From NCBI GenBank assembly GCA_037954665.1, contig JBBMOL010000091.1:2170001-2234000 (forward strand): 64,000 bases of DNA, given 5' to 3'. Source of the DNA: Laguncularia racemosa. Lineage: Eukaryota; Streptophyta; Magnoliopsida; Myrtales; Combretaceae. The first letter of the stretch is position 1. The number at the start of each line of letters is the position of its first letter. The translations under genes and the position numbers were made by a program. A model generated the notes under the pieces. It worked only from the letters and a program-made list of their open reading frames with translations. It made no database searches and was not told the origin of the DNA. Positions 48,842-59,588 of the stretch are shown here, piece after piece.

Positions 48842-50793
48842 ATACTCCTCATTGAGAATTTTTCTTGGAGACTCCAAGTCTTGCTTTGAGTTCTTCAAAT
48901 TTAACTTTTGTAAGTGCTCTTGATCTTTTGATTTGCACTACACTAGATTTATTTCTTAATTTCTTTCCACTTCTCGAATTGCATGAAACTTCACTTTGAT
49001 GTGCTTAGTTCTTCTATGCTACACTGGATTTTTTGCAATCGCAATTGTGGATTTGTTATCTGCCCAAATAATAGTTGGATTATGTTGTTGATACCTCAAG
49101 TCTAACAGCAAATTTTGGAGCTAAATTGCTTAATTCGAGGTTGTTGCAGTTGAGATGTATTCCGCTTTAGCTGATGATTGGGCTATAACATCTTATTTTC
49201 TTGAATTCCAAGAGAATGCTCCACTTCCAAATGAAAAGATATAACTAGAAGTGCTCTTGGAGTCATCCACACTACTAACCTAATCATTATTTGCAAAGCC
49301 TTATAACTTTTTGGTCTCACCCTTTTTAAACCACAAACCATAATCAATAGTCCCTTTAATGAATCTTAAAACTCTCTTGGCAACACCAAGATGAGCTTGG
49401 CTAGGTGAATGCATAAATCTAGAGAGTCGGCTTGTAGAAAACATCAAATCTAGTTTTGTGGCACTCAGATACTAGCAGACATCTAATCAAACTTCTATAG
49501 GCAAATGCATCAGCCTTGCTTTCCATATCATCTTTTTCTAACTTTTCATTCATGCTCAAAGGAGTTTCAATTGGCTTGCACTTCTCCATATGGAACTTCT
49601 TCAACACTTCCAAAGCATAACTTTGTTGTGAGACAAAAATTCCATTGTCACATTGATCAACGTCCATGCTTAAAAAGTATTTCATCTCGCCTAAGTTAGG
49701 CATTTCGAACTCACTCTCCATTTTCAACACAAAATGCAGCAAAACCTTGAAATTACAAGCCACAACCAATAGGTCATCGACATAAAGGGAAATAATGAGC
49801 TACACATCTCCTTAAATGTTCAACATGTATAGAGTTGCTTTACTCTCACTTCTCTTGAAACCTTGTTGAAGGAGATAGGAGTCAATTTTGTTATACCAGG
49901 CCCTTGGAGCTTGCTTTAAACCATAGAGTGCTTTGTGGAGTTTGTAAACTTTGTCTTCACAACCTATAACTTAGAATCCTTTAGGTTGCTTAACATAGAC
50001 ATCCTCTTTTAGTAAGCCATTGAGGAAGGCAAACTTTACATCCAAATGATGAATTTTCCATTCTATCTTGGTTGCTAAGGCAATTAAAAGGCTTATGGTT
50101 TCATGATGAGCTATGGGTGTAAAGGTGTTAGAGAAATCAACACCATACTCTTGAAAATAACCTTTGAAAAATAATATGAAATTTAGCTTGTTCATAGCTC
50201 CATTAGGATTGTATTTGATCCTAAAGACCCACTTGACTCTAATCACCTTTTGATTTTTTGGTCTATTGACAAGCTTCTAGGTGCCATTTTTATTAATCAT
50301 CCTTAGCTCCTCCTTTATTGCAGCTTTCCATTCCTCATCTTTAATAGCTTTAGCAAAACACTTAGATTCCTGCAAAAATACAATGCATCTCTCATAAATT
50401 TCGTCGAGTGGTCTTGTTCCTCTAACTGAAACATCATCAAGATTTTCTACAACCACTTCGTCTTCTATTTCATTCGAAGGTTGTTGCACAATATTCTTAT
50501 CTTGGTTAGCTCTCGGAACCTCCATTTCATTTTTGATCCAATTCCAAAAGGCTACTTCATCAACCTTGATGCTCTAATTATCTTGGTGCTTTAGCAATTT
50601 CTTCTTCATAAATCTTAATTTGATTGAGCATAGGATTTTCATTTAGAGGTTGCAGTTTTCGATCTGTCTCGATGTATTGCCATAAGCTTAGCCCTCTTAA
50701 ACGAGTCTTCATTTTGATGGCCTAAACTTGATAGTTTTCATCATCAAGGATTGGAAGTGTGGGAGTTACAGTTACTGAGCTTAAAGAAGCCAT
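48842..50793 (-). pseudogene. copia gag start joined to reverse transcriptase and RNase H, broken
   Basis: MASLSSVTVTPTLPILDDEN (ATG at 50791-50793) is the start of copia gag, followed by a stop and then GLSLWQYIETDRK. The sequence then jumps to the region before reverse transcriptase (FLQESKCFAKAIKDEEWKAA), with IRVKWVFRIKYNPNG, YGVDFSNTFTPIAHHETI, IHHLDVKFAFLNGLLKEDVY, and the active-site YVDDLLVVAC (about 49765), intact. GYNxxx and RHIKVKFH-like RNase H motifs lie at 48900-49250. Several stops break it. It has no integrase. Confidence 0.88.
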
Positions 50794-50890
50794 GGAGTTT
50801 CTATTTTTGCCTTTTCTTGTTGCGTGTTTTTTGTATCTCTCTCTCTCTCTCTTTTCTTCTTTTAATTTCTCACCCCTTAAGATCCTTATA

Positions 50891-50902
50891 GCTTCGATAC
50901 CA
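50891..50902 (-). other. Primer binding site of the copia element, initiator-Met tRNA type
   Basis: Minus-strand TGGTATCGAAGC directly follows the 5' LTR. It matches the plant initiator tRNA-Met site TGGTATCAGAGC except for the middle two bases. Confidence 0.7.
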
Positions 50903-51207
50903 TGATAAAGCAAATAAAAGGAAGAAGAAGAAATTTGTAGTAAAGGAAGAAGAAGGAAACTGTAGTATGTGAGCAAAACAGAAGAAGAAAAAATGACGTG
51001 TATTATGCAAAGTAAAATGGAAAATAGAGGAGAAGAAATGGAGAGGAAAGTTTTTCTATAGCAACAAAAACTTCTGATACACACAATGTTTATTGATTTT
51101 TTTCTTTACAAGCAAATAAATATATGTTTCCAACTAGTGCAACAGTAGATAGAAAATGGAAATTACAAACTAACCTTGAAGTATTCACAAAAATTCTCAA
51201 TTTATCA
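50903..51207 (-). mobile_element. 5' LTR of the copia element
   Basis: Begins TGATAAAGC and ends TTTATCA on the plus strand. It has an extra GAAGAAATTTGTAGTAAAG block relative to the other LTR. Confidence 0.85.
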
Positions 51208-51210
51208 AAA

Positions 51211-52854
51211 ACTTTACTCAGTCAATCACTGGAAGACAACACAACACTCAATGAGTCTTGAACCCAACCATTATTCTCTCTTAAATCCATCACTCACTAT
51301 GACTCACTTTAAACCCCCATTGAAAGATGCCAAATGTGTGAGTTAAAGTAAACTTGAGGAAGTGAAGTGTAGCTGCTGGTTTGAACAAAGAAAAAAAAAG
51401 AAAAGAAAAGAAGTGGAAGCAACCCTTGAAGGTGCAGTATAGTGGACAAAAGCTTCATAGCAACGGTTCAAAGACTTAAGGTATTGGGAGGGTTATGCTT
51501 TGCTTGGAAGGTTTATAGTAGGTTTGGTATCCATCGAAGCAAGAGATCTCAAGGTAAGCATGCCAACCCTTAAAATACCCATTTTGAGATGAAGTTTGAG
51601 CAACATTTTAAGCTGAATATAAGGAAACATAAGGGTAAATGCTTAGTGGAAGTTTGGGTATGGCACTGGAAATTAAGTACGAACATGCTGTTAGTTGTGT
51701 TAAAAAAATGAGGGAGAGAGACACCACCTTGGATGCTTAATGATGCTACCTGATGAAATATGATTTGAAAGTGAATGCTTTGTTGTTGTAATTGCTGCTA
51801 TGACTAATTGGAGTTTTAGGAGATTTAAGTTTTGGTGTCTAGTAAAGTAGAATATTGTTATACAGGATGTTGAAAGCCCTAAAATATGACTGAGAGATGG
51901 TGTAAATATGCCAGATGAGTAGGAATCTTAGAAATGTAGATTCAGAATGTTGTGAAATAAGAAGTGAATAGACTATTTGAAGTAGGATATTGGAACTAAT
52001 GACCCGTAGGAGCCGTGACTCTCGAAGGAAGATAATATGATCTGTTTGTTCCTATTGAAAATAAGCCAATAGGGATGTTGGATATAAATTTGGGCTAGAA
52101 ATTCAGTTGCTTAAGGGTTTTCTTGAACCAAGAATATGCATTTTGGGGTTTGTATTATTGATGGCATAGCCTTCTGGTGTTGTATGGGAAAATTTTGGAG
52201 TGGTGTAAGAATTTAATTGTTTAGCCATATCCCATGCTTGTTAGGAAAATTTATTGATAGTTGGATGATCTTGATTGGAATAACGATGACTTAGAAATCC
52301 TTGAACCATGAATGACAAGTATAAGTGAATGATGATGATGATGGTAATAATAATAATAATGCTTGTAGTTGGGATGCGTTTGACGTGAAAAGTGCTGTCC
52401 ATGAAGAAATTATTCCACATGTTTTGTAGTTGACAATAATAATTTGTCATAATTGATGTGTCTTTTATATATAATACTGAACTTAGGAACTAATAAGATG
52501 ATGTATGTATTATTATGTTGAAATATATGCTGAATTCTTGAAATGAATGGACCAAATGGTATTACAGTAGAGTTGCTGATATATTCTACAAAAACCTGCA
52601 CTCTTAGCATTTAAAATTTGGGAATTTCTAAAGATATTAAATTGCATTGTACCAAGTATCATTTACATGTGACAACTCATTGGATGTCGATTAACGGCAC
52701 TTGTCAATTTTCACGGTAACTTTGATAATGGAAGTTCAAAACTGGGAGGAAATGTCTCGTTATGCCCATCATTCCAATTTTGGTTGCCGCATAAGGATTA
52801 TAATAGCAAATATTATTTATATCTATGAAAGTTAATGACAACTTTACTATATTG
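51211..52854. other. Repeat-derived non-coding sequence between copia and gypsy insertions
   Basis: Continues the sequence interrupted by the copia element (GACTCACTTTAAACCCCC, a CTTGAAGGTGCAGTATAG block and GGTAAGCATGCC). It shares an LTR-like character with the Y region but has no recognisable gene. Several ATG-rich 'gatgatgatgatg' runs occur at 52327-52345. Confidence 0.45.
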
Positions 52855-54436
52855 TGTGATATCGGAATTTTTATTTTATTTTTAATATATATATTGTAAT
52901 AAAAAGTTAAGGACAAGGATGGGGATTCTATAAAAATCGAGAGGCAATTTGGATATTTCACAAAAAGGAATATATAAGCTTTAAATGACCTAACGTCCCT
53001 CTCTTTTTCACCCCTTCACAGTAACAATAGAGACTCTTCAAAAGGGCAAAAGGTTGTCTATCGAATCACATAGACGATTCTGAGTAAACCAGGTAAGAAA
53101 AGTAGTGAATTGGTTAATTTTTCGTGTGGAATGAATAATCTAATCACGTTTCAATTCTTGTGTAAACTAAAACTCAAATTTGAGGAAAGGATGTAATGGG
53201 AATAGGACTCAACGATTTAAGGATTCAATTTGTAGAAATTTTGATGTAAGTACCATAATCCTTGTAATTGATTTTTAATTATGTATTTTAGGGATGAGTT
53301 AAGCCTAGGAATAAAGAGAATCAAATTTAGGAGAAGTTGGAATGAAGAAATTAAGGTTCATGGAAATTGCCGAGAGATACATGGCCTCCTAATACGGTCG
53401 TGTTTTGACTGTGTTGAATTGAGAGATACACGACCCTTAACACGGTCATGTACTAGCTTGTGTTAAGTTACATGTCCTCCAACATGACCATGTTGAGTAA
53501 AACATAATTTAATTATATATCCATTTAACTTCTACTTAAGCTAATTTCCACTTGACCTAGATAGCTAGTAAGACCTTAGAGAATTTAAATGAATAGGATT
53601 AAGAAAATTAAGAATTAATATTAATCTTAGATTAATTACTAAGAAGAGCTTGTTGATGATGTACAAATTTCAGTTTAGCTTAAGTTCAAGACCATAAGTG
53701 CTTAAGACTAGGGTTCAAGGTACATGTAACTTGTGTGTTGATTTGTGCTTGTTTAAGTTAGTTTATGTATTGAATTTGATTTAATTGGAAGAATTGGCTT
53801 ACGTGTTTAAGTTGTATGCTGCATGTGCTTGGCTTAGCCTAGGGGCCTGTAGTGGCAGTTCCCATCACCAATTCATGTTCTAATGTGTTAAATGTATTAA
53901 GGGGTTCATAAGTAACCTGTTGTTACTTGTGGACTTAAATAGTATCATCAAACAGTTGCTTGTATTTAAGTACTACATGATGTGTGTGATACTTGTTCAT
54001 GTTTGTTTATGTGTGTGTATTTGTGTTATATGTACTGGGCAATAGCTCACCCTTTGAGGAATATTTTTTTTTTAGATGCAAGTGTTGAGGGAGATGATAA
54101 CCTAAAAGATAACTTGGGTTTGGATGAACTACAGAGAGAGGAAGAAGATGATTACCATTACTAGTATGGCGATTAGAAATTGAGAGAATTTTTTTAAATG
54201 AATGTAATAGATATTATCATTTGAAGAATGTTAATTTAGAGTTTATAGACTTTCGTTGTGCTAGATGTTGAATATGGATTTATGAAATTTATTTTGAAGT
54301 TGTGGGATGGATTGAATGTCTTTATACAGGAATTGCATGACAAAAAGGTATTAGAGTGATTTAGAGCTTTAATGTGTTCTTATGAGATAAAGACACATGG
54401 CGAGCATTAGCGTGACTTGGGTTTCGGGGCTTTACA
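52855..54436 (+). mobile_element. 5' LTR of the Tekay-like element
   Basis: TGTGATATCGG start and GGGGCTTTACA end. TATATAAGC (near 52972) is a likely promoter close to the left end, leaving a long transcribed part. It holds one 59-base repeat unit (around 53840-53875) and two or three palindrome units (53370-53500). Confidence 0.92.
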
Positions 54437-54443
54437 GCTAAGT

Positions 54444-54455
54444 TGGTATTAGAGC
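54444..54455 (+). other. Primer binding site, initiator-Met tRNA
   Basis: TGGTATTAGAGC starts eight bases after the 5' LTR and differs from the standard plant initiator-Met site by one base. It is followed by degenerate repeats with 'gtttatgatctttag' words to about 54720. Confidence 0.9.
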
Positions 54456-54928
54456 TTTAGGTTTATGATTTTTAGGGACTTAAGTTTAGATCTATAGAGA
54501 ACAGGTTTATGATCTTTAGAGGCTTAAGTTTGAATCTATAGAGGATAGGTTGTTGATCTTTAAGACTTATGTTTTGATCTCTAGAGCATAGGTTGTTGAT
54601 CCTGAAGAGCTTAGGTAATGATGCTTAGAACTAAGTGATGATCAATAGACATAAGTAAACAATAGAGCATAAGATATGATCTTTAGAGGAATTAAGTACT
54701 TGATCCGTAAGATAGTGAGACATGAAGAGAGTGGGTAAAACATGAGACGTTTACTTAATTATTTAATTAGTTTATTGTATCATTACTTTACTTGCATTTT
54801 TCTAACTACTAAGTTATATATATGAGTAGACCTATGTGTGGTGGTATATGTGTATATACTTACAAACTATGACATTAACCACGACTGATATTAACTTAAG
54901 TAAATCCGGTTGTCTCTTCTTAAACATA
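54456..54928. repeat. Leader with degenerate 35-45 base repeats
   Basis: Blocks such as GGTTTATGATTTTTAGGGAC, GGTTTATGATCTTTAGAGGC and GGTTGTTGATCTTTAAGAC recur between 54470 and 54700. It is the untranslated leader between the primer site and gag. No open frame. Confidence 0.6.
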
Positions 54929-56090
54929 ATGCCTCCAAGAAGAATCACCAGATCGGGAGCTAGAAGGGGTACTAGACGTGATAACCCCAATGAGGAGGAA
55001 GTTCAAAATCCATAGCCACAAGGGGAAAGAGGTTAGATGGTTAAAGAGACTATTCAGTTGCTATATACTGTGAACCACCTGGTGGGACTACTGGCACAAC
55101 AACATTAAGTCTGCATTATCTTATAGTACAGGAATTCCAATGAACCCATCAGCTTTGATAGGTTCATTAGAGTAGCTAAAGCATTTAACCCAAAAGTGGA
55201 TGACTCAATCAAAGCTGAGGATTAGGTACAGGAAATTGAAAAGACATTTGCTACCTTTAAGATACCAAAAGATAGGAAGGTAAATTATGTTGCATTTATG
55301 CTAAAAGGAACCACAGTAAAATGGTGGGCCTTAGTTCCCAAACTTATAGGGGAATGCATGAATTGAGTTGTATTTAAAGAGCTATTTTATTAGAGATACT
55401 TCCTCGGTAGCTCCAAGGATAGAATGGAGAATGAATACTACAACTGTGAATAAGGGGATCGAACGGTTGAAGAGTATGAGGCAAAGTTGAATCACCTCAT
55501 CCAATTCCTTTCTAAAAATGCATGTAATAATGATAGGTCCTGAGCCAGGAGATTCCTAAGAGGCTTGGACTTAGACCTACAACTTGTAGTGGGGGCCTTT
55601 CAGCTAAATACATATGCTAAAATGGTTGACAAGGCTAAGTACCTCAAGCATAATAAGAAGATTATTGAAGAATAGAGGAGTTGTAGAGTAGCAATAGCTT
55701 TAGGAAAAAGGCTTGCCTCTAGTGGAATGGGGCAAGACAAGGGCTAAAGACATCATGTGCTGTAAAGTAGAACATAGAGTTCTGCAGCCCCTCCTCTACA
55801 AATTAGATAAGTGCCTTTGGCTCTCACTGTCGTAGGCACGAATGTTAAATGTACCAGATGCTATGGGCCTCATGAGTTGAGAGAGTGTGGATGGCTAAAG
55901 GGGGCATGTTTCTCTTGTGGGAAGACTAGATACGTTAGCAAGCATTGTACTGAGAGGTCAACCCCCCAGATTTTTTTATCATGTGTGCAACTAGAGGGGA
56001 CACAAGGAAGTCAACTGTCCTTAAGGACAAATAAGAAATCAAGTAGACTCAGTCCAACAGGCAGCCAGACCTCTAGTGAGAGGATAGGGA
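54929..56090 (+). pseudogene. gag of the Tekay-like element, broken
   Basis: Starts MPPRRITRSGARRGTRRDNP (ATG at 54929), a usual N terminus for Del/Tekay gag, and has a stop within about 30 codons. Later parts read FDRFIRVAKAFNPK-like segments and KWWALVPKLIG. A zinc-knuckle region at 55850-55960 reads CYGPHELRECGWLKGACFSC and GKTRYVSKHC; in the second knuckle Tyr replaces the usual His. Gag forms the virus-like particle and binds RNA. Broken by several stops. Confidence 0.8.
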
Positions 56091-56189
56091 GTTAGACCAC
56101 AGATAGGGGTTCTTAGACAAAGAATTCCTACCGGGGTGTTTGCCATTCACCAGCAATAGCATTGGGGCATCCCTGACGTAGACAACATT

Positions 56190-56591
56190 GTAGGTATGCT
56201 TCTAGTATACTCCTGCAATGTATATGTATTGTTTGATGCCGGTGCATCTGTATCCTATGTGTTTAAGAATTTTGTATGCACATGTACATTGAATGCTGAA
56301 AACATGAGTGACTTTTTGGTTATTAGTACTCCCTTGGGAGTAGGAGGAAGAATAAATAGAATATGCAGAGGAGTGTAGATAGAAATACATTGTAGGGTGA
56401 TGCCAGTAGATTTTCTAATATTGGAGATGGTGGAATTTGACATTATTCTAGGTGTCAACTGGTTGTCAAAATATCATGCCACCATTGATTTTCACAACAT
56501 GATGGTGCAGTTTAATATACTAGGGGATGAATATTTTGAATATAAGTTAGAAGTGCAGAGACCCATTAGATTGCCCATTTATGAGATGTGA
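56190..56591 (+). pseudogene. Aspartic protease domain of the Tekay-like element
   Basis: Carries VLFDAGASVSYVFKNF, where relatives have LFDSGASHSF, so the DSG triad is altered to DAG. Downstream, EMVEFDIILGVNWLSKYHAT and IDFHNMMVQF match the end of the domain (the ILGMDWL motif). A stop at about 56376 and another after IYEM break the frame. Confidence 0.85.
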
Positions 56592-57340
56592 GGAAAAAGT
56601 GTACCGGAAACTATATCTATTGAAGCCAATGAAGAAATTAAGATAGAAGAAATATCGGTAGTGAGGGAGTTTCCTGATGTGTTTCTAGAAGGCTTTTCTA
56701 GTTTACCTCTAGCTAAGGAGATAGAATTTAAGTTTGACTTGGTATAGGGTATAGTACCCATATCAAAATCACTCTGCAGGATGGCATCAATGGAATTAAA
56801 AGAACTAAAGAAACAGTTACAGGAGCTACAAGGTAAGGTTTTCATATGACCCAATGTCTTTCCCTGGGGCACACCAGTCCTGTTTGTGAAGAAGAAAGAT
56901 GGAAGTATGAGACTCTATATAGACTACAAAAAGTTGAACAAAGTCACAATCAATAACAAATATTCTCTTTCATAGGATAGATGACCTATTTGACTAGTTG
57001 CAGGGAGCTCAGGTGTTCTCTAAAGTAGACTTGAGATCGGGTTACCATTAACTAAGAATTAAAGAAGAAGACATTCAGAAAACCACATTCAAGACTAGAT
57101 ATGGGCACTACGAGTTTTTAGTGATGCCTTTTGGACTAATGAATGCACCAACTGCATTTATGGATTTAATAAACAGAGTATTCAAGGATTTTCTAGATAA
57201 ATTTGTAATCGTCTTTATAGAGGATATCCTGATATACTCTAAAAGCACTGAGGAGCATGAAGAACACTTGAGACTGGTATTGGGCAGGTTACAAGAAGAA
57301 ATGTCGTATGCCAAATTCAGTAAATGTGAATTTTAGTTGG
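56592..57340 (+). pseudogene. Reverse transcriptase of the Tekay-like element
   Basis: Reading gives VREFPDVFLEGFSSLPLAKE, MASMELKELKKQLQELQ, LFVKKKDGSMRLYIDYKKLN, VFSKVDLRSGYH and TRYGHYEFLVMPFGLMNAPT. The active site, usually [FY]xDD, reads FIED at 57214-57225 (GAG at 57220-57222 replaces the first Asp codon). That substitution alone would be expected to inactivate the enzyme. Stops also occur at about 56746, 56850, 56974, 56995 and 57333. Confidence 0.9.
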
Positions 57341-57900
57341 AACAAGTAGTTTTCTTGGGTCATGTGGTTAATAGATATAAGACATCTGTGAATCCAGAAA
57401 GGGTGAGAATAGTAGTAGACTGGCACAAACCAAAGATAGTTACAAAAGTAATATGCTTCTTGGGTCTAGCAGGATACTACGGGAGATTTATAGAGGGGTT
57501 TTCCAAAATAGCAACTCCTCTCACTAAATCGACAAAGAAGAATGTAAGATTTGAGTGGGATGACAAATGTGAAGCTAGTTTCCAGATGCGTAAAGAGAAA
57601 CTTGTGTCAGCGCTAGTTTTGACTTTGCCCAAGAGTGAAGAAGAGTTTGCAGTATATAGTGATGCCTTAGTTCAAGGGTTGGGTTATGTATTGATGCAAG
57701 GTGGTCAAGTAATAGCTTATGCATCTCGTCAATTGAAGTCGTATGAAAAGAACTACCCAACTCATGACTTAGAGTTGGCAGTTGTGGTATTATCTTTGAA
57801 GCTATGGGGACATTACTTGTATGAGGAAAGGTGCAAAATCTTCACTAACCATGGAAGCTTGAAATACATATCTATGTAGAAAGAGCTGAATATGAGACAT
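57341..57900 (+). pseudogene. Connection and RNase H domain of the Tekay-like element
   Basis: One open stretch of 180 codons reads VVFLGHVVNRYKTSVNPERV, VICFLGLAGYYGRFIEGFSK, RFEWDDKCEASFQ and YSDALVQGLGYVLMQGGQVI, then ASRQLKSYEKNYPTHDLELA and FTNHGSLKYI. This RNase H removes RNA from hybrids. The conserved catalytic DELLE-like residues D (YSDA) and E (HDLELA) are visible. It stops at about 57878. Confidence 0.9.
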
Positions 57901-59578
57901 ATGAGATAGTTAGAGCTAATCAAGGATTACAACCTGCAGATAGAATACCATCTAAGAAAAGCCAATGTGATGATAGATGCCCTTAGTAGAAAGAAACAGG
58001 GCAATATAGCCACTCTCATCACTTCATAGAAGGAGTTATTATAAGATATGTGCAAATTGGAACTAGAAATTTTAACATAAGAAATGGGAGCAAAATTGGC
58101 TACTTTAAGGATACAATTAACCATAATGGACAAAATTAAAGCTGGTCAGATAGAAGATAAAGATATTCAAGAGATCAAGAGTAGAATGGAACAAGACAAG
58201 GCTCCAGAATTCAATTTAGATGCAGAAGGGACCTTAAAATACAAAACGAGACTATGTGTGCTAAAGGATGCAGAGTGGAGAGGGAGATAATGAAAGAGGC
58301 ACATTACTCCACTTACATAATACACCTTGGGAGTACTAAAACATATAAGGACTTAGAGAGTTGTTATTGGTGGAAAAATATGAAAAGAGAGATAGCTGAG
58401 TATGTAGCCAGATGCCTTACATGCCAGCAGATGAGAATAGAACATCAGAGACCAGCTGGAGAATTATAGCCTCTTCCAGTACCGGAGTGGAAATGGGAGC
58501 ATGTGACAATAGACTTTGTTATAGCCCTTTCGAACACCAAGGAGAAGCAGGATGTAGTTTGGGTTATAGTGGACAAATTAACCAAGTCTGCTCATTTTAT
58601 ACCTATCAAAGTAGGATACAAGTTAGAGAAATTGGCTTAGATATATATACAGGAGATAGTCAGATTGCATGGAGTGCCAGTGACCATCACTTCTGATAGA
58701 GACACAAGGTTTGTGAGCAGATTCTAGAGCAGCCTGTGTAAAGCATTAGGCACCAAACTGCAGTTCAGCATAACGTTCCACCCTCAGACGGATGGTCAGT
58801 CTGAAAGGACTATACAAATACTGGAAGATTTGCTCAGAGCATGTGCATTGGATTTTGGAGGCAATTGGAATGAGCATATACCTCTAGTAGAGTTTGCCAA
58901 TAATAATAGTTACGAAGCAACAATCCAGATGGCTCCATATGATGCTTTTTATGGAAGAAGGTGTAAGTCCCCACTACATTAGGATGAAGTGGGAGAAAGA
59001 TAGATGATGGGGCTAGAGTTAGTACAAAAAGCGGTAGACAAGGTGAAATTAATCAAGCAGAGAATTCAGATAGCCCAGTCTCGACAAAAGAGCTTTGCAG
59101 ATAAGAGAAGACGCCCTTTGGAATTTCAAGTGGGAGATAAGGTCTTGTTGAGGATTTCTCCAATAGAAGGAGTGATTAGATTCGGGTTGAGAGGAAGGCT
59201 AAACCTAAGCTATATAGGCTCGTTTAAGATCTTGAAAAGAATAGGTATAGTGGCTTACATGTTAGCTCTTCCATCTAATTTAGCTGGAGTGCATGATGTA
59301 TTCCATGTATCTATGCTAAGGAAGTATATACTCGATCCAAATCAGATAGTGGCTTTAGAACTACTGAATGTGCAGCTAAACTTGATGTCTGTGGAAAGGC
59401 TTATTAGAATTTGAGATACTAAAGAACATGTACTAAGACGAAAAAAATCCCTTATGTTAAAGTACAATGGACCAACCAAATAGAAAGGGAAGCGACGTGG
59501 GAACTAGAAGCAGAAATGAGGAAGAAGTATCTAGAACTCTTCCAAAATCAAGTACTTTCAAGAACAAAAGTTTTATAA
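57901..59578 (+). pseudogene. Integrase and chromodomain-like end of the Tekay-like element
   Basis: Zinc-binding start with GSTKTYKDLESCYWWKNMKR and CLTCQQMRIEHQRPAG (58330-58467). Core: WEHVTIDFVIALSNT, IVDKLTKSAHFIPI, VPVTITSDRDTRFVS and FHPQTDGQSERTIQILEDLL, with D, D and E recognisable. GDKVLLRISPIEGVIRFG and GVHDVFHVSMLRKYI follow. The end, EREATWELEAEMRKKYLELF, matches the terminal chromodomain-like segment of Del/Tekay elements, which directs insertion to chromatin. Stops are at about 58470, 58640, 58726 and 58981. Confidence 0.9.
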
Positions 59579-59588
59579 GGGGGTAGAA
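59577..59588 (+). other. Polypurine tract of the Tekay-like element
   Basis: AAGGGGGTAGAA directly before the TGTAATACC start of the 3' LTR, overlapping the end of the coding frame. Confidence 0.85.

Larger units (their letters stand above)
48559..51210 (-). mobile_element. Ty1/copia element with large internal deletion
   Basis: Minus-strand element with LTRs of about 283 (48559-48841) and 305 bases (50903-51207). Both start TGATAAAG-AAATAAAAGG on the plus strand and end TCAATTTA-CA. The right flank has ACTTT at 51211-51215, matching 48554-48558 as a target duplication offset by three A. Internally the gag start is followed almost at once by the reverse transcriptase region, so most of gag, protease and integrase are deleted; the element would not be autonomous. 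It interrupts the Y-containing repeat. Confidence 0.88.

Noticed and set aside
55811..56095. A separate zinc-knuckle gene
   Set aside because: The CCHC-like sequence is the nucleocapsid part of gag in the Tekay-like element, flanked by gag and protease in the expected order.
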